A stretch of DNA of 64,000 bases from contig JACATO010001058.1 of NCBI GenBank assembly GCA_018389105.1, positions 124,001 through 188,000 on the forward strand. The letters are read 5' to 3'. Under the pieces are notes generated by a model. It had not been told where the DNA came from and searched no databases. It saw only the letters and a program-made list of their open reading frames with translations. Numbering within the stretch: position 1 is the stretch's first letter; each line of letters starts with the position of its first letter. The stretch comes from Nautilus pompilius (taxonomy: Eukaryota; Mollusca; Cephalopoda; Nautilida; Nautilidae). Positions 10,735 through 24,500 of this stretch are shown one piece after another. Both the position numbers and the translations under genes were made by a program.

Positions 10735-11270
10735 GATAACAATATCGACCATTAATGATAACAATATCAATAATAATAACATAATACCAATAACATAATA
10801 ACAATAACATTAATAACAGCAACAGTAACTATTAATGATAACAATAACATAATACCAATAACAATAACATTAATAACAGCAACAGTAACTATTAATGATA
10901 ACAATATCAATAACAATAACATTAATAACAGCAACAGTAACTATTAATGATAACAATAACATAATACCAATAACAATAACATTAATAACAGCAACAGTAA
11001 TAACATAATACTAATAACAATAACCATTAATGATAACAATATCAATAATGACAATAACATAATACTAATAACAATAACATTAATAACAGCAACAATAACC
11101 ATTAATAATAACATTATCAATAATAATAACAATAACATAATACTAAGAACAATAACATTAATAACAGCAACAATAACCATTAATAATAACTAACATTAAT
11201 AACATAATATAATAACAATAACATTAATAACAATAACATTAATAATAACAATATCAATAATAATAATAAC
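10735..11270. repeat. AT-rich tandem repeat (54-60 bp units)
   Basis: Built from ATAACA/ATTAATA words. A longer unit starting ATTAATAACAGCAACAGTAA recurs with about 60-bp then shorter spacing (about 10808, 10868, 10921, 10981). No gene. It lies between the PNPLA/SAAL1 promoter and the first firm SAAL1 exon. Confidence 0.85.
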
Positions 11271-12400
11271 CCTGGACTTAGGATTAGGAAAGCCCGAAGG
11301 CACTATTGTTTAACCCTTTCCTGATCTGCTGCTTCATTTCGCCCTGATGTGGCGCACGGTGGACTGACGGGCCCTTCCCGGTGATGGGCGACTGCGGTTC
11401 GAGACGCTACCAGGACCCACGTTTAAAGAAACTGACGTTCGATTCTTTAATGGAGCAGAATGGTTCGGCTCCGTTTATGAGTGACCGACGTTTGTGTAAA
11501 GGGTGGCATGGAAGTCTCACAGCTACGACACTTGGACACAGTGCAGTCTTTACTTTGCCAAAATTTTAAAAACACAAATTTTTATAGAGAGAGAGAGAGA
11601 GTGGGGGGGGGTGTCTCTTTCAGCACTGTGCAATTAAAACATGACTTGTCGGTGAGTGCCCAGCATATACCGTGCGCACTAAATCAGCTGGTCTGAGCCA
11701 CAGCTTCAGTTGTTGCATGAAGGAGCTCAGGAATAAACCCACCCACTCAGTAACACATCAGTCTGTTACATGTTGATGTCTATACTTTTAATGCCCACAC
11801 ATTATACTTTTTTCTTCTTCCAGTATTTGCAGAAATGATGCTTGTTTATTTCCTTGATAAAAAGAGACACCCTCTCACAGAATATTGCATGATTGTGACT
11901 TAGTTTAAAATATTTCTGTTATGGGATTTTTCCTGTAATGGTAATTAGTTCTAAATCATGCCATTTTCTGTGTAAATCATTAAAATTAACTCTTCACAAT
12001 TGCATTTCTAGGAAAGATATGCATACTGCGAATTACTTCTTGTAGACTGTGAAAAGCAGTAACATGGGAGTTAACCATGTTGTCTCTTGTGACATCACTT
12101 GCGGTGTTTCACAATAATTGTGATACAGCCTCAGCTCTATGAATAATATCTTTTTGATTTCAATGAGCAGGGAATCAGAAAGATGCTTACATTAATATTT
12201 TCACTGAAGAAGCAGAATAAAGAGAAAAAAGTAACGAAGAGAGAACAAAGCTTGACTGGCATACCAGTACTGCATACAAACTTAAAAACTCTGTTACCTT
12301 TTAAAATTATTAACATGTTTTTAAAAGTTCCAATACATTAGAAAGATTAGAGATTTCAAACATCTTTATGTTTTATTCAATACTTTTTTCTCTCTCATAG

Positions 12401-12540
12401 AAGATTATGATTCTCCAGTTCGGAATCCGTCTCCACCTCCAGAAATCAAGCGGCAACATGACTCTGGATTTGGTGATTCAATTGGTGGAACTGCATTTAG
12501 TAAACACTGGTTGTTTACTAAACTAATGAAACTTATTGAG
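12401..12540 (+). CDS. SAAL1: SAAL1 exon A
   Basis: Acceptor TCTCATAG, donor GTAAAC. Encodes [18 protein letters not shown] and, further on, [18 protein letters not shown]. Begins with two bases of a split codon, so an upstream coding exon is required. Confidence 0.93.
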
Positions 12541-15500
12541 GTAAACTGATTCAGTCTTTAATTTTATATAACTTATACAGTGATATGTCTTTTAAAAAAT
12601 CAATTATTAAGCTATAAAAGCAGAGGCAATACCGATCCTTTTTTTTTCTTACATAAGAACTTTATTAAACCTATTGATTGTGCTCTTTACTCTTTACATA
12701 GAAAGTAAATCTGGATATAGTGGTGCATCTTACATAACGTAAGTATTTATCTTATTCAAAACAGAATTTTCTTGGATGAGCTTAGCCCATAAAGATTGCA
12801 GAGGAGAACTGAGAATGTGTTTAAAGCCATTAAGGGCTTTTAAAACATTCTGCTACATCATATGTAGAGTAGTTAAAAATGATACTTGCACTACTGAAAG
12901 AAGAAAATCAAGCTTTCATATTAGTTTATTACAAGTTATCATGATCCATTACACTGTTTCAACCTGTTCACCTGCATTGTCCACACACACTTGCATTTGT
13001 TTGTATTCTTTATTTAGGACCCTAGCATACACTTTTTAACTACTTGCATAGGAGAGAGAGGGTCTAATCTGCACTGAATGGGAGGACTGACTTCTAAGTA
13101 TGGCTACCTATGCTCCCTCTTGTTGAGTCAATACTGATAAAAGTGTAAACATATTACATAATAAAACAATGCTCCAGTAAAAGATGTTGTCATAATACGT
13201 ATTAACAAACTCATTCATGAATAAATATTAACTAATATAACAACAAAGATTTTATACCTGTATATCATAAATGGCATACATAAGCATCCATGGTTGAGTC
13301 CTTGCAAGTTATTTTTATAGTCGCTCTGACACAAATGTTTATGTGGAGCCCTCTGTCTCATTCCATCTTGGTGTTGTCTGCCTGGGAGAATTGACCAACG
13401 ATGGACAATTTATGTTTATAGCAAGTCACAGACTCATTTTCCACTTCAATTTAATTATCTTTGTGATTGTGCAATACCATGAGATTGCTAATCTTTTTTT
13501 TGATAATGGTTGATCTTAAGTATGTTTTAATTCTTTTCATGGTTTTAAATGATCTTCCCTTAGCTGCATCAGTGGCAGGCATAACTAAAAAAAGTCTTAA
13601 TATCATCACAATTTCACTGAACCAATAAAGTGTTTTATACTTTTCTCTGATGGTGTGGAACTGTTTTGTTGGGCTTTAGGGAGCTAAACTTGGTTTCAAG
13701 AAGTCTTGGGTTTATGTTAGACCATAGAAAACACAAACAATTAACAGCTCAGAGTCATAGTTTTTTCCTGCAACTGCTCTATGAAGGAAGTTCTCTAGAT
13801 TCATGCACACCCCATACCCTGGCTGGCTGAATTGGTTCTTAATGCAGTTCACTATTAAATCCAGTGTTCCATAATAAATAGTTCTGTTTAGTAAAGAGCT
13901 TCATCAATACTTCTGGGTGGTTTTCTTCTCCTGGAAAATTCTGATTCTTTCTCAACCCTAATTTTTTACAGCTCTGGTCTTAACCTTCACTCAAAAGAAG
14001 CCAAATATTCATTTCTCAAAGTTTCCAGTGCTGTTATTGCAAGGGCTGCCATCTTCTGGCCTTGTACAGCAGAAACAGTGGGCATTGTAAAGCCCTACTT
14101 AGGTTGCAGGTACTTTAAAAGGCATCTAACAGAAAATCAAATTTCTTCATATAGACAAACATGGCCTAAAGTCTCCTTTGCATTTCTGCATTCTTTACAT
14201 AATCCCAGACCTCAATTACAGTTTCATAGTTTTCTTTATCTGCCCTTACTGTCTATCTTTAATGCTACTGAAGATTGTACTAAGGTATATGCTTTTAGGG
14301 AACTTGAATTCATTAAAAAATGTAAACTGTAATGGTTGTCATGACAAAAATCACGAGCTTTGATTGGTCAGCTATTTTTGCGAGAGTAAAACCCTCTACA
14401 AAATATTAAGGGGAACACTTAATATTACATCAGTAAACTGCTCAACAAACAGCTTAGTTGGTATAAGCAAAATTTGAATCACCTAGGACAAAGACAGACA
14501 AAAAGACAAGTTTATTATTGTGTGTATACTATAATTTTATTGAGAAACGCTGCTAGCTTCAAGCCAAGAGCCAGGGATCTTTGATTTTGGTCATTGCTTG
14601 ATCACTAAGAATATATTTGGACCAATGGTATGGTTTTAAATTTTCATTTTTAACCGGGTATTATAGAAAAAACAAAATACCATAATTTTGGGAAAAAGTG
14701 CACATGTGGTGGACTAAAGAATTCCTTCCCCCCTGTATCAAATACAAATTTAGTTATTTTATTGTTAGCTTTATTGCCTGGCAAACTTGAATAAAAATAC
14801 AAGAGAACGATTTTAAATTGCTCTTGCTTTCCATAAAACTTGATATTATAAATTTTTCTATGTAGCAGACTAACGAGTGAATGGATTAAATCATCATCAG
14901 TACCTGCTAAAAGGAAAAGTGGCACAAGTGCGTGATAAAATATGTTTTCTTAACCTTGATGGCCTTTTATAATCCATGACAGGTTTGTGTTGTATTGATT
15001 AAATTAGTTAGCTGACAGTAAACTACCAGCTCTCTGGACCTAAATTAGGACATGAGAGTGATTTTTGATTGATTGTTTTTTTATTATGCCTTCAAAACAT
15101 TTAGCATCTTGTGCTAATGACTACACAACAAAATACAGAACTAACCCTGACATATTAAGCCATTCACGCATAAGGTAATCTTTTTTTTTTGTTGTTAAAT
15201 ATTTTCTTAATTTTTTGCATTCAGCTTTTACAATTATGATGGCAGGACTTTGTGACCTAAAAAGTAGTGCGTTGCATACGATCTCTAAAAAGACAAGCTT
15301 ACGTAGGTACATTCTTAAGGGGCAACTTTTGTTCTGTTAAACCGAATATATCTATTAGTTCAGGTGTTACAAGGAGGATGGGACTGTTTTGCTATATTGT
15401 GAAGATATGATGTCAGGATTTTATTTTAACTCTTTGTAGAGTGATTCTTAAAATAATTCAGTGGCACATATGGTTTCAGAAGTTAGAAAAATAGTTTTAT

Positions 15501-18500
15501 GGACAAAGAAGACAAATTAACTTAGCTTATTGCATATGCTATTGTTGAAAGGAAGTTAGACATTCAGGTTATGTATTGTAGCAGTAGGACTGGCTGAAAA
15601 ACTAGAGAAACAAAAATGCACTTTCCAGAACAGATGTAATTAGAAAAAGAGAGAAAGAGAGAGTGGGTACTCCAACTGCTAAGATTGAGGGCTTAATTTT
15701 GAATCTCAGTTGGGTCTAGTCCATTCTGGCATGTTTCTTTTACATGATGCTTTTCTTCACCAGTTTTCAATGTGGATTTTGTTCTAAAAATGAAGAGCTA
15801 AGGCCTTTCCACACCATAGCCCCAAACCGTCACCAGAATAGGCAGTTCATGAGTGAGTTTGTTATTGAAGAAACATCATTGACAGTGTCATGTTTGGTCA
15901 TGAAGGACAACAATGTATATCAAGAATGGTGCTGAGGGATATAGACAAGAAGGCATGAGAGATTCTTATGCATTCTGGAGTAACCTTTTTTGTGGTCCCT
16001 TTCTAGAGGTTACCACAGAGGTAGAACTTAGCTTTAGCCTGGTTGGTGGATGGCAGATGGCTGAGAGTGTAGTATACCAGGCTACTATGGCAGAGGGCCA
16101 GAGTTCAATCTCTGTTGGGGACTGGCTTATTTTGGCAAGGCACTAATATAGTTTATTCTTACTCTTCTTTACTCATCCCTCAACAAAGATTTCTTTCAAG
16201 CACTCTGATTTTCTTCCACAGCTAAACAGAGAAGATCTAGATATTTGTCATATATCTGAAGAATAAAGGAATTAATTAAAAATATAATGGCTTGCACTGT
16301 AAAACTTTATAGCCACTTGTTGCTAATATTTGTTATCCTTTGGAAGTTCCCTAAATTTCACCACCATGTCTTGATGTTGGACAAGTCCTGTACTGACTTT
16401 AAGTTGAAGGTTATAGAACAGTAGTCAACAACTGGTGGCCTCAACCATCCGTTGTCTGGTCTACCAAAGCCTGGAACCATGCGCCTTGCCACATGGAAGG
16501 CGTCTCTCACAGACTTAGCTGCAGAAAAAATGTGCATGATATACAACCTAGGAGTTATTTTAATTCATTCAGATAACTTTGTCAGCTACTCAGTACTTTG
16601 TTTCAGTGAGAAAAGGTGCACTTCCCATTATGGGTCAGTCCTGGTTTATCATTTGGTGTCAGAGAAGTGATGGCAATGTGTAGGCAGTTCTCTAGAGAGT
16701 CTGTCCCAGGCATCAGTTTTGATGGCATCCACCACTGAAAAAGTAACTTCACATATGAGTAGTGTCAGACAGAGCACAAAAAGCACTAGTTGCTCGAGGT
16801 TCATGTTGGTCTCAACTCCCTAGGTGGTTCAGAACTTTTTCTACACCTGCACTCTTGAATTCAGATTTAAGCACCATGGATGCCTGCTGATCTATGATTT
16901 CCAGGTGATTGAAGGTCAAACGTCCTTCACGTCGTAGGGAATTGGAGATGGATTGTGGACAAAATTGATGTTGCCTTTGGGAAAAAAATTTTCTTTCAGC
17001 CATATAATGTAGTTGGTCATGAGGTTAGCACCTGCATCATGAATGACTTTTCTTCTTGATGCAGTCTGCTGAAGTGTAAGAGCTTCCTTGATCCTAAGTC
17101 TGACTGAAGAAAGATATCAGTTTTTTTTTCAAGCACTTCCAACTTCTTGACTAAGGTGCAGATGGTTTTATCACGGCCTTGTAGATGGAGATTGAAAGAA
17201 TTCATATGGGCAAGGATATAGCTCTGGAACACCACTTTAGCCACAAAATCATTATCTAGCAAGGACCAAAAGCATTTTTCCCAGCAGTGCTCCAATGATG
17301 TATCTTTGCTCATCCGGTCAACATTGTTGTATAGGAGCAGATCTTCACGAGTCTCAGAAGTCTTCACTACCAGTACTTGGAAAAGTTGGTGTTGTAGACT
17401 TGGGGTGGCTCTGATGAAACTGATAGTCTTCGTGATCTCCATTATTTGTCCCAGCTTCCTGCTTTGATGAATGAGGTGTGCATGGATTTTATCTGTGCTG
17501 CTGCTGCTGCAGAGACATGCTGCCAAATTCTTCTGTCTCCCAACCATGGAAAATGCACTGTCTATAACAAGGAAGCCAATTTTCTTAAGCTATAGTTCTT
17601 GCCAGTCAAATAAGACACAGACCTTATCAAAGATTATACCACCACTGACAGTTTGCTAGAGCGATCAAACCCAACAGCTATTTTCAAAAAATATTCCCAT
17701 TGAAGTACCCCATGTACACACACACTCGAGCTTTCTCACTGTTATCCCTTGTCTTGTCACCTGCCAAAGATATGTGCTCAGCCCCTCTTTAACTGGTCCA
17801 AGACGAGGCAGAGAACCTCTACCAAAAATGCATTCTTTCACTGAACAGTCTTTTCTTCAGCATTAGAGTCCATCCTATCTTCAGTGGAGTGTCAGTAGCC
17901 TCCTCTTGTTGAGGGAAATGCTTTCATTGCAAATTAAGCACACAGGTTTCACATTTGTAATGTTTGGCAAGGTACACAAATACTTGTCCGTCTGTTCTTT
18001 CTTGAAAACTAGTTTTCTTTTTGGACTCTATGTTCTGCCAGAAAGAGTAGATAGCACTATTTCACAGTGCTCCATCAGAGTATACAGCGTCTAGTGTCAC
18101 ACGCAAGACAAGACGTGAGACACGTCATTCTGCCGGCTTGCAGGTCTGGCGTGTGCTCTCAGTTGAAAGAGCTTGTCGTCGACAGATTCTCTGTTGATCT
18201 CTGCCAGTGTCGACACGAGCACTGAGCCTGTCTAGATACATAGTGCACCACTGGCAGATGCAGCACACACTAAAATTTAGTTGCTGATTGCTGCTGTAGT
18301 TTTTTCGTGTTCCCATCAGTGGAATTTAAGACATTTTGCTCAACCTTTTTTCGGCTAAGTTTTTACAAAGCAGCGAATTTTTTATTCAAAGATTCTGAAA
18401 ACATTTGGAAAAGTTTCTCTTTTTTCAGAAAATAAGCGACATAGTTTCATTACCTAACAGCTCTGCTGTATGATATAGTAAAAGTTATTAGTTTATAATT

Positions 18501-21500
18501 ATTTCATATCTACTAATTTGTAGAAGTTCCACTATCTCATTCACCATATTCGTGGACTGAGAATGAGAAGGTGGATACTATGATGGAGAAAGAAACTGTG
18601 TAATCAAAGCCCCATTATAAATTTATTGATTTCTAACAGCCATATATATGCAGTAAGAAACCAATTATATATATATATATATAACCAATGGGATATCTTA
18701 CACGCAACTATGGCCATCAGTTATGTATGGGGATCATAAATATAAAATGGAGTCAGTGTAAAATAAGTCATTTCCCCTGCTATCTTCCTGACTTACCATC
18801 AACAATAGTCAAAGTATTTACTCAACATTTTTAAAAGTTATTAATATTAATATAATGTAACAAGAAGAAGACCCATGGCAGTCACTGAAGCACAAAATCT
18901 TGTTTTTTTGGCATTAAAAGTTGTTTCAATGGTGGACTATGCAGATTTTAGCTTTATGGATTACACACACTTCTCTTTGAAGAGGTAGATTCTACTTAAA
19001 TTTATCTATTTGTATTTTTTATAAAGTGTAATTGTTTTTTCTGCAAGAAAAGAAAAATCTGCTGAAAGGTAAAGATAGATGATGTTTTTTTTTATCTTCT
19101 AAAACAGGAGGTTGATAATGAGGAAAAGCAGAAAGATGAAAATTGTGAGTTTGGTGTTGATGTTGATGAGGATCTCCAGACTGAACTATGTAAACTATGG
19201 GATATGTCTATGAATCAAGTAAGCTTGAGATTAAACTAATGATAGGTTTTAGTTTGTCTGAAGAGAAATCTTTTTTGTTTTATATTTGTTGATTTTGTCA
19301 TTAAAACTTCCAACTATAAAAGTCATCATTCATATTTAACCTGCATATATTGTTCTAGAAAATTTCAAAGTAAAAGTATTGAATCTTTGTTTTATTTTCC
19401 AAGGTATTCCCCAGTTACACAAACATTTTTCAGATCAGAGCGGTAACAACTATATGCCGGGAACATAGAAAATCTTAGGATAGGTATGCAGACATTTCAG
19501 GACACACCATTTCCTCTCCTAATCTCTTGGAAGTTGAAGCCATCCAGATGCTCCTTGAGGGAACCAAAGAGATGGAAATTTCATATCTGAACTATAGAGG
19601 AATGGTTAACCATCTCTGCAGTGGTTGTGGTTGTTACACTGGATGTATGAGGGCAAACATCATGAAAATTGGCACCGTTTGACAGCAGAACTGGCCGTAG
19701 TTTACAAATTGTATGTCAAACGTTATTGTATAACAGATCACTTTAGCGCTGTACATTAGTGTTTTCACTATGAGAAAGAAAATTAAGTCGAATTATGATG
19801 CCCCAGACATCCTAAAACAATGTTGTCATGAGCTTCCTGGCAGAGAGAGGAATTCTGAATTTTTCCAGTGGTGGAGACTCAAATGTTGCTACTTTGACTC
19901 TGGAGTGAAATGATGGATCTACCACATCTCATTGCATGTCACAGTCTTGTTCAGGTAATTGTCCTCTCTCTGGTAATGTTGCAGATGCTCTGTTGTTGCA
20001 TTGGCCATGTGAACTGCATGATCTGATCAAATGATGGTCCTTTTGGAAACCACCTGGCATCTACTTTATGGAATTTCAGGTGCTATTGAATGATGCTGCA
20101 GTATCACACATACTAATGCTTGTGGGAGTCACAAACCTAGGTACATGTGAATATGTCCATCATCCATCACCGAACCACGTGCATTTCTTAAAAATCTTTT
20201 TGCACACCCACTGCCATCTTGTAAGAATGCTCAGATCGCTTTGCAGCTGGGATGTTACTTTACAGAGGTGTTGCCAGATGTTGCCACTACCACTCCACAA
20301 ACTGTTAGCGATCTGTTATTCTCTTAATCCTGACCAGAATGGTCATTTGATTTTGGTCCCGATAATTTCCAGTACATAAAGATACTTTTCGCAATGGTCT
20401 CCTACCAAACACAACAAGAATTACTCATTGTACACACCTGAAACTTACTTCTAGTTGCAGAAACTCACTCGGTTTTATTTCAGAATTCCCATTGAAGTTT
20501 TGCGAAACCAAGAACCTGTACATCTAGTTCTAGTAATCTAATGCTACTACATTAGTTACTGGAAAGTTGAGTCAACAAACTAAAGCAGTACTGCTTACCT
20601 GCATCATGACATAAACTCTCTTTTGAATAGTCTGGAGAATATATATTATATATATACCTTTATAACTGACCATGCACCTTGTAAAATTCCTGTTGTAGGA
20701 AGATCTTTAAACTACATTGGAATTGAAGTATTAAACAACGGGCAGCTTTACATTAGTCAGTAGTTAAACTAGAAGTTGATTTGCAATCTTCTAAAGTAAA
20801 GAAACATTTTTTTCCTCCTCTTTGTTATTCTGAATTTTTTATTAACTTAACAAATATATATATTTTTTAAATTCTGTAGATAGCATTTGGAATTCTCCAG
20901 AGGACCAAGAGTAGAGAGAGATATCAGCACGTTAAGCATTTTTGGTTTAATTCTAACTATAACTTTGTAAAGCATCGAATCTATTCATTATCAGTTTAAA
21001 AATGTGTCCTGCAGGAAATCTGTAAGTACGCGCACGAGACACTCTTAATGTTTAAAGATTGATCCAGCTTGAATTCATTAATAGAAACCATTTTAAGCTT
21101 AAACATTATTTGAAAATGAGTATATTTATAATGACGCGACAAAAAGTGTATTAGTTGTCAGGGTTTGGATCTATATTTTAACAACAGAATGAATAGAAAA
21201 TCTAGATGAAAGGATATGCAGACTCTGCTATTGTTTTTGTGAGATAGCTTAGGGCTATACCTGTTAGCACCTGTTGACTTTGCTTCCTGTTATGTGCAAC
21301 AGATTTCCCAAGGTCAGTTCCTGGCAGCAATGGTGTGTTACTCATCTGTTGAATATTTCACATTTGTTTTGGACTTTGCTCAAGGCTGTGCATGACATCT
21401 AATCTAAATTAAATCTGCCCTAATCTTGATTTCACGCGTGCAGTTGATTTAATACACCTGTAGTTAAAAGAGAAAAACAAATTTATTAATTTTTTTATAG

Positions 21501-24500
21501 AAATGTTTACCTCTGCTGTGATATGGGTTTCATTGCCGACGCCAGAGAGAAGCTGAGTCAGATATTAAATAGAATTAGCAAAACCAAAATGGTGGTGATG
21601 TTTTGAATTGACTTAGTCAGCCATCGAACAGATTAGTTTAAGTTAGCATACGCAGGTGTTTAATTAATACACGAAGTAATACATATATAAAAAAATAAAT
21701 TATTCATGAATGCTATTTTGAACCTGTGAATTAAAATTACATAAACAAATTATATAAAAAAATAAATTATTCATGAATGCTATTTTGAACCTGTGAATTA
21801 AAATTACATAAACAAATTATAAAACTATCTGGATTATAAGTATCCTCCTCAGAGTTAAAAGCTTGAGTGCAGTGCCAGGTTTTAGCATTCCAGACAGCTA
21901 ATTATCCTGCTCCGGTATTATAACAGGGATAAATAAATAAATATTATTAATTTTCGAAAACCCATTATTTTGTTGAAATTACATTCAGCTAATCAAATAT
22001 TATAGTAATAGAAAATTTGAAGGAAAAAAAAAAGCATTCTTAATACAGAATTTTGAAAAAAAAATTTTCAAATATCGCAGTTAATATGATTTTTTTTGGT
22101 TTGTCCTATTTATTAGAATTCTTTATTTTTAAATTTCTTTTGTTGCAGTACTGTTCCAGAATTTGTGAGGATAAAAAAATACAAATAGCTCTCCCATGAG
22201 GCTGTATTAATGGAACCATATCTTATTTTTCTCAGGTGCTCTAGCACTTATAATTACATATATTGGAATGTACAGTGTCATGCGGAATTATGCTGGTATC
22301 TTGTAAAACGTTGATGTCTATAAATGGGACAGGGTTTATGTAATGAATGACAGTAAATCATAAATTATATGTAATGTTTTAGTTGAGTATTTCTTGTACG
22401 AGCCAACACGTCTAGTATTCTGTGTGACCACCTTTGTCTCTCTGTACTCTGGCGCCATGGACAGTGGCTGCACATCAACAGAAAGTTTCAGCTGTGATAT
22501 AGGAGGGGGCTGCGTTTGTTGCTTCTCATCGTTAAAAGCCAACTGAAATTTGCAGATCTATTTTATTTTTGGCCATTGTTACATAGGGAATAAGGGCATC
22601 CAGTGGCTCAGTAATTAAACTACTGGACTGCAGATAACCATAGCACTGCTGCACTCTCGCCAGGGTTGTCTTGTGATGAGCATTTGCCTCACTTGTGTAC
22701 AGCACATCAATGACACATGGGGGGGGGGGCACCATACTAAAAACACAGGGTAGACTGTTTCGATATTAAGAAACGTTCCGCTGGTGGGGTTTTCTTTCCT
22801 AGTATTGTCACCAAAGAAAACAGGGTTGTTCGTTGAGAGACAGTGATATTCGATAATACACTACTCTGCTTACTTTCAGGAAGTGGCCACATTTATGCAA
22901 GAATTTAAAACAGTGGATATTCTGACCGGGGTTATAGCCAAATCCAGAGCTCCCAGAGTCACCGTGAGTATCCAGTATAGCCGAGAAGCCAGGCCGTAAG
23001 CACGGGTTCCTCCAACATATTCTGAACTAACTCTTGCGGCTGCAGATTGTCGTCTTATGTTTAGCGCGAGGTCTCAGTTCTCCCTGACTTACCCGTTGAC
23101 TTGTTTACTTCTGTGCGATATTACTATTTGCATGTGGTAATTAATTATCTAGTGATTGGATTTCTGTGCAGGTGGGGAAGGGGTGTGTACAGGGAGTAAT
23201 GAATCTTCCAAATGAAGCAAACAAATTGTACTAAAAGTTGTGACACTAAAATTGTGCATTTGCATTCTGTATGCATAGATTTAGGCAATAAATTGACTTT
23301 TGTAATTAACATATTATGGGATGTGATACGTTTATTTTATCAGTTCTTTTGCATTGGCGAATTGAGAAATTATCAGCAAAAAAGATGTGGTTGTGTGTAT
23401 GCGTATTTAACACCATCTGTTTGTTCATCTAAGAGTGACTAAACATCATTGTGAAGAAGGCACCGAAGTTGCACAGCTGCAGATATAAGTAATATTGTAA
23501 AATTAAAACACAGCTCATCTGCAAATACCCAGAATGCCCAGTATATACACCGACCAGTCTCAGTTAGATTGGTTTGGCTGTCCACCAGAAAAGAGTACAA
23601 TAGTAGGGACGGACAAGTCGGTAATGCATTAGTTAGCTGGTTTTTTTATTTCTAAACTTTCATCTTGAATCATAAAGGACGATTTATTCTGTTAAATTGC
23701 CTCTCGGATGTGTTTGCCTGAATGAACAGGAAGGAATGGTACAGGATGTATGCAGGGATCAAGGGTATAGCAGTTTATGGAATTTCTCAGCTGCTGAGAA
23801 TGTGATCACTTAGATCAGATTCTGAAACAAACCCTCTCGACAGTATCTACAGCCCCTTCCTCTTGATTGTCTTTATCCTTGGTAAGAGATCTCCAGTGAT
23901 TTTGTCTCATCAGACAGTTGGTCAGCAGCTTCTGTTTATTTCACAGTCAGGTAACTGAACCAAAGGATTCAGGCAAACAGCAAAAGCTGTGTGCACAGGT
24001 GCTTGATGACTCTTAATTTCTTGATGTATATAAGATTAAATTTGCAATATATTTTATTAAATTTACAGAAAGTCATTGATGGAATAATTCATATTTTAGA
24101 TACAAAAGCAGAACCAGAGTTTGACTTGAAAATGGCATTAAGAAGTATATGTCTATTGATTTCCTTCCTAAAAGGAGATTGGTTTGTAATAGCTTATTCT
24201 TTTGTATATTTTACTGATTTTCAAGTGAATGTTTGAATATTTAAGAAAAAGCAAAACATCCTCTGTACAACTTATTATCTTTACCAAACTGTAAGAAAAT
24301 CCCCATCGTTTTGGTGCATTACATATACATTCTCCTCTTGACCACTAACTAATTTATGGCAGGCATAAGATCTACGGCACCCATTTATTTTGGGCCAGTG
24401 TTTTATACTTTTTTTGTTGTCATCTGTTTTTATGTAATGTCTTGTATTGTGCATGTACTAAGATCACATTGATGGACATCTATTTCTTGCTCTGCCTGCT

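Larger units (their letters stand above)
12541..19107 (+). other. SAAL1: SAAL1 intron after exon A
   Basis: 6.6-kb AT-rich intron. It contains a tRNA-like SINE head (about 16045-16150), a hAT transposase remnant on the minus strand (about 16400-18100) and an (AT)n tract (18667-18682). I see nothing else I can name in 12541-16040. Confidence 0.6.
19219..22879 (+). other. SAAL1: SAAL1 intron after exon B
   Basis: Contains the mariner remnant, the 67-bp duplication and a SINE-like fragment. 20600-21680 shows only AT-rich unique sequence. Confidence 0.6.

Noticed and set aside
11381..11569. 62-codon frame considered as a SAAL1 5' exon
   Set aside because: No donor in the required phase with a good consensus, and no family similarity.
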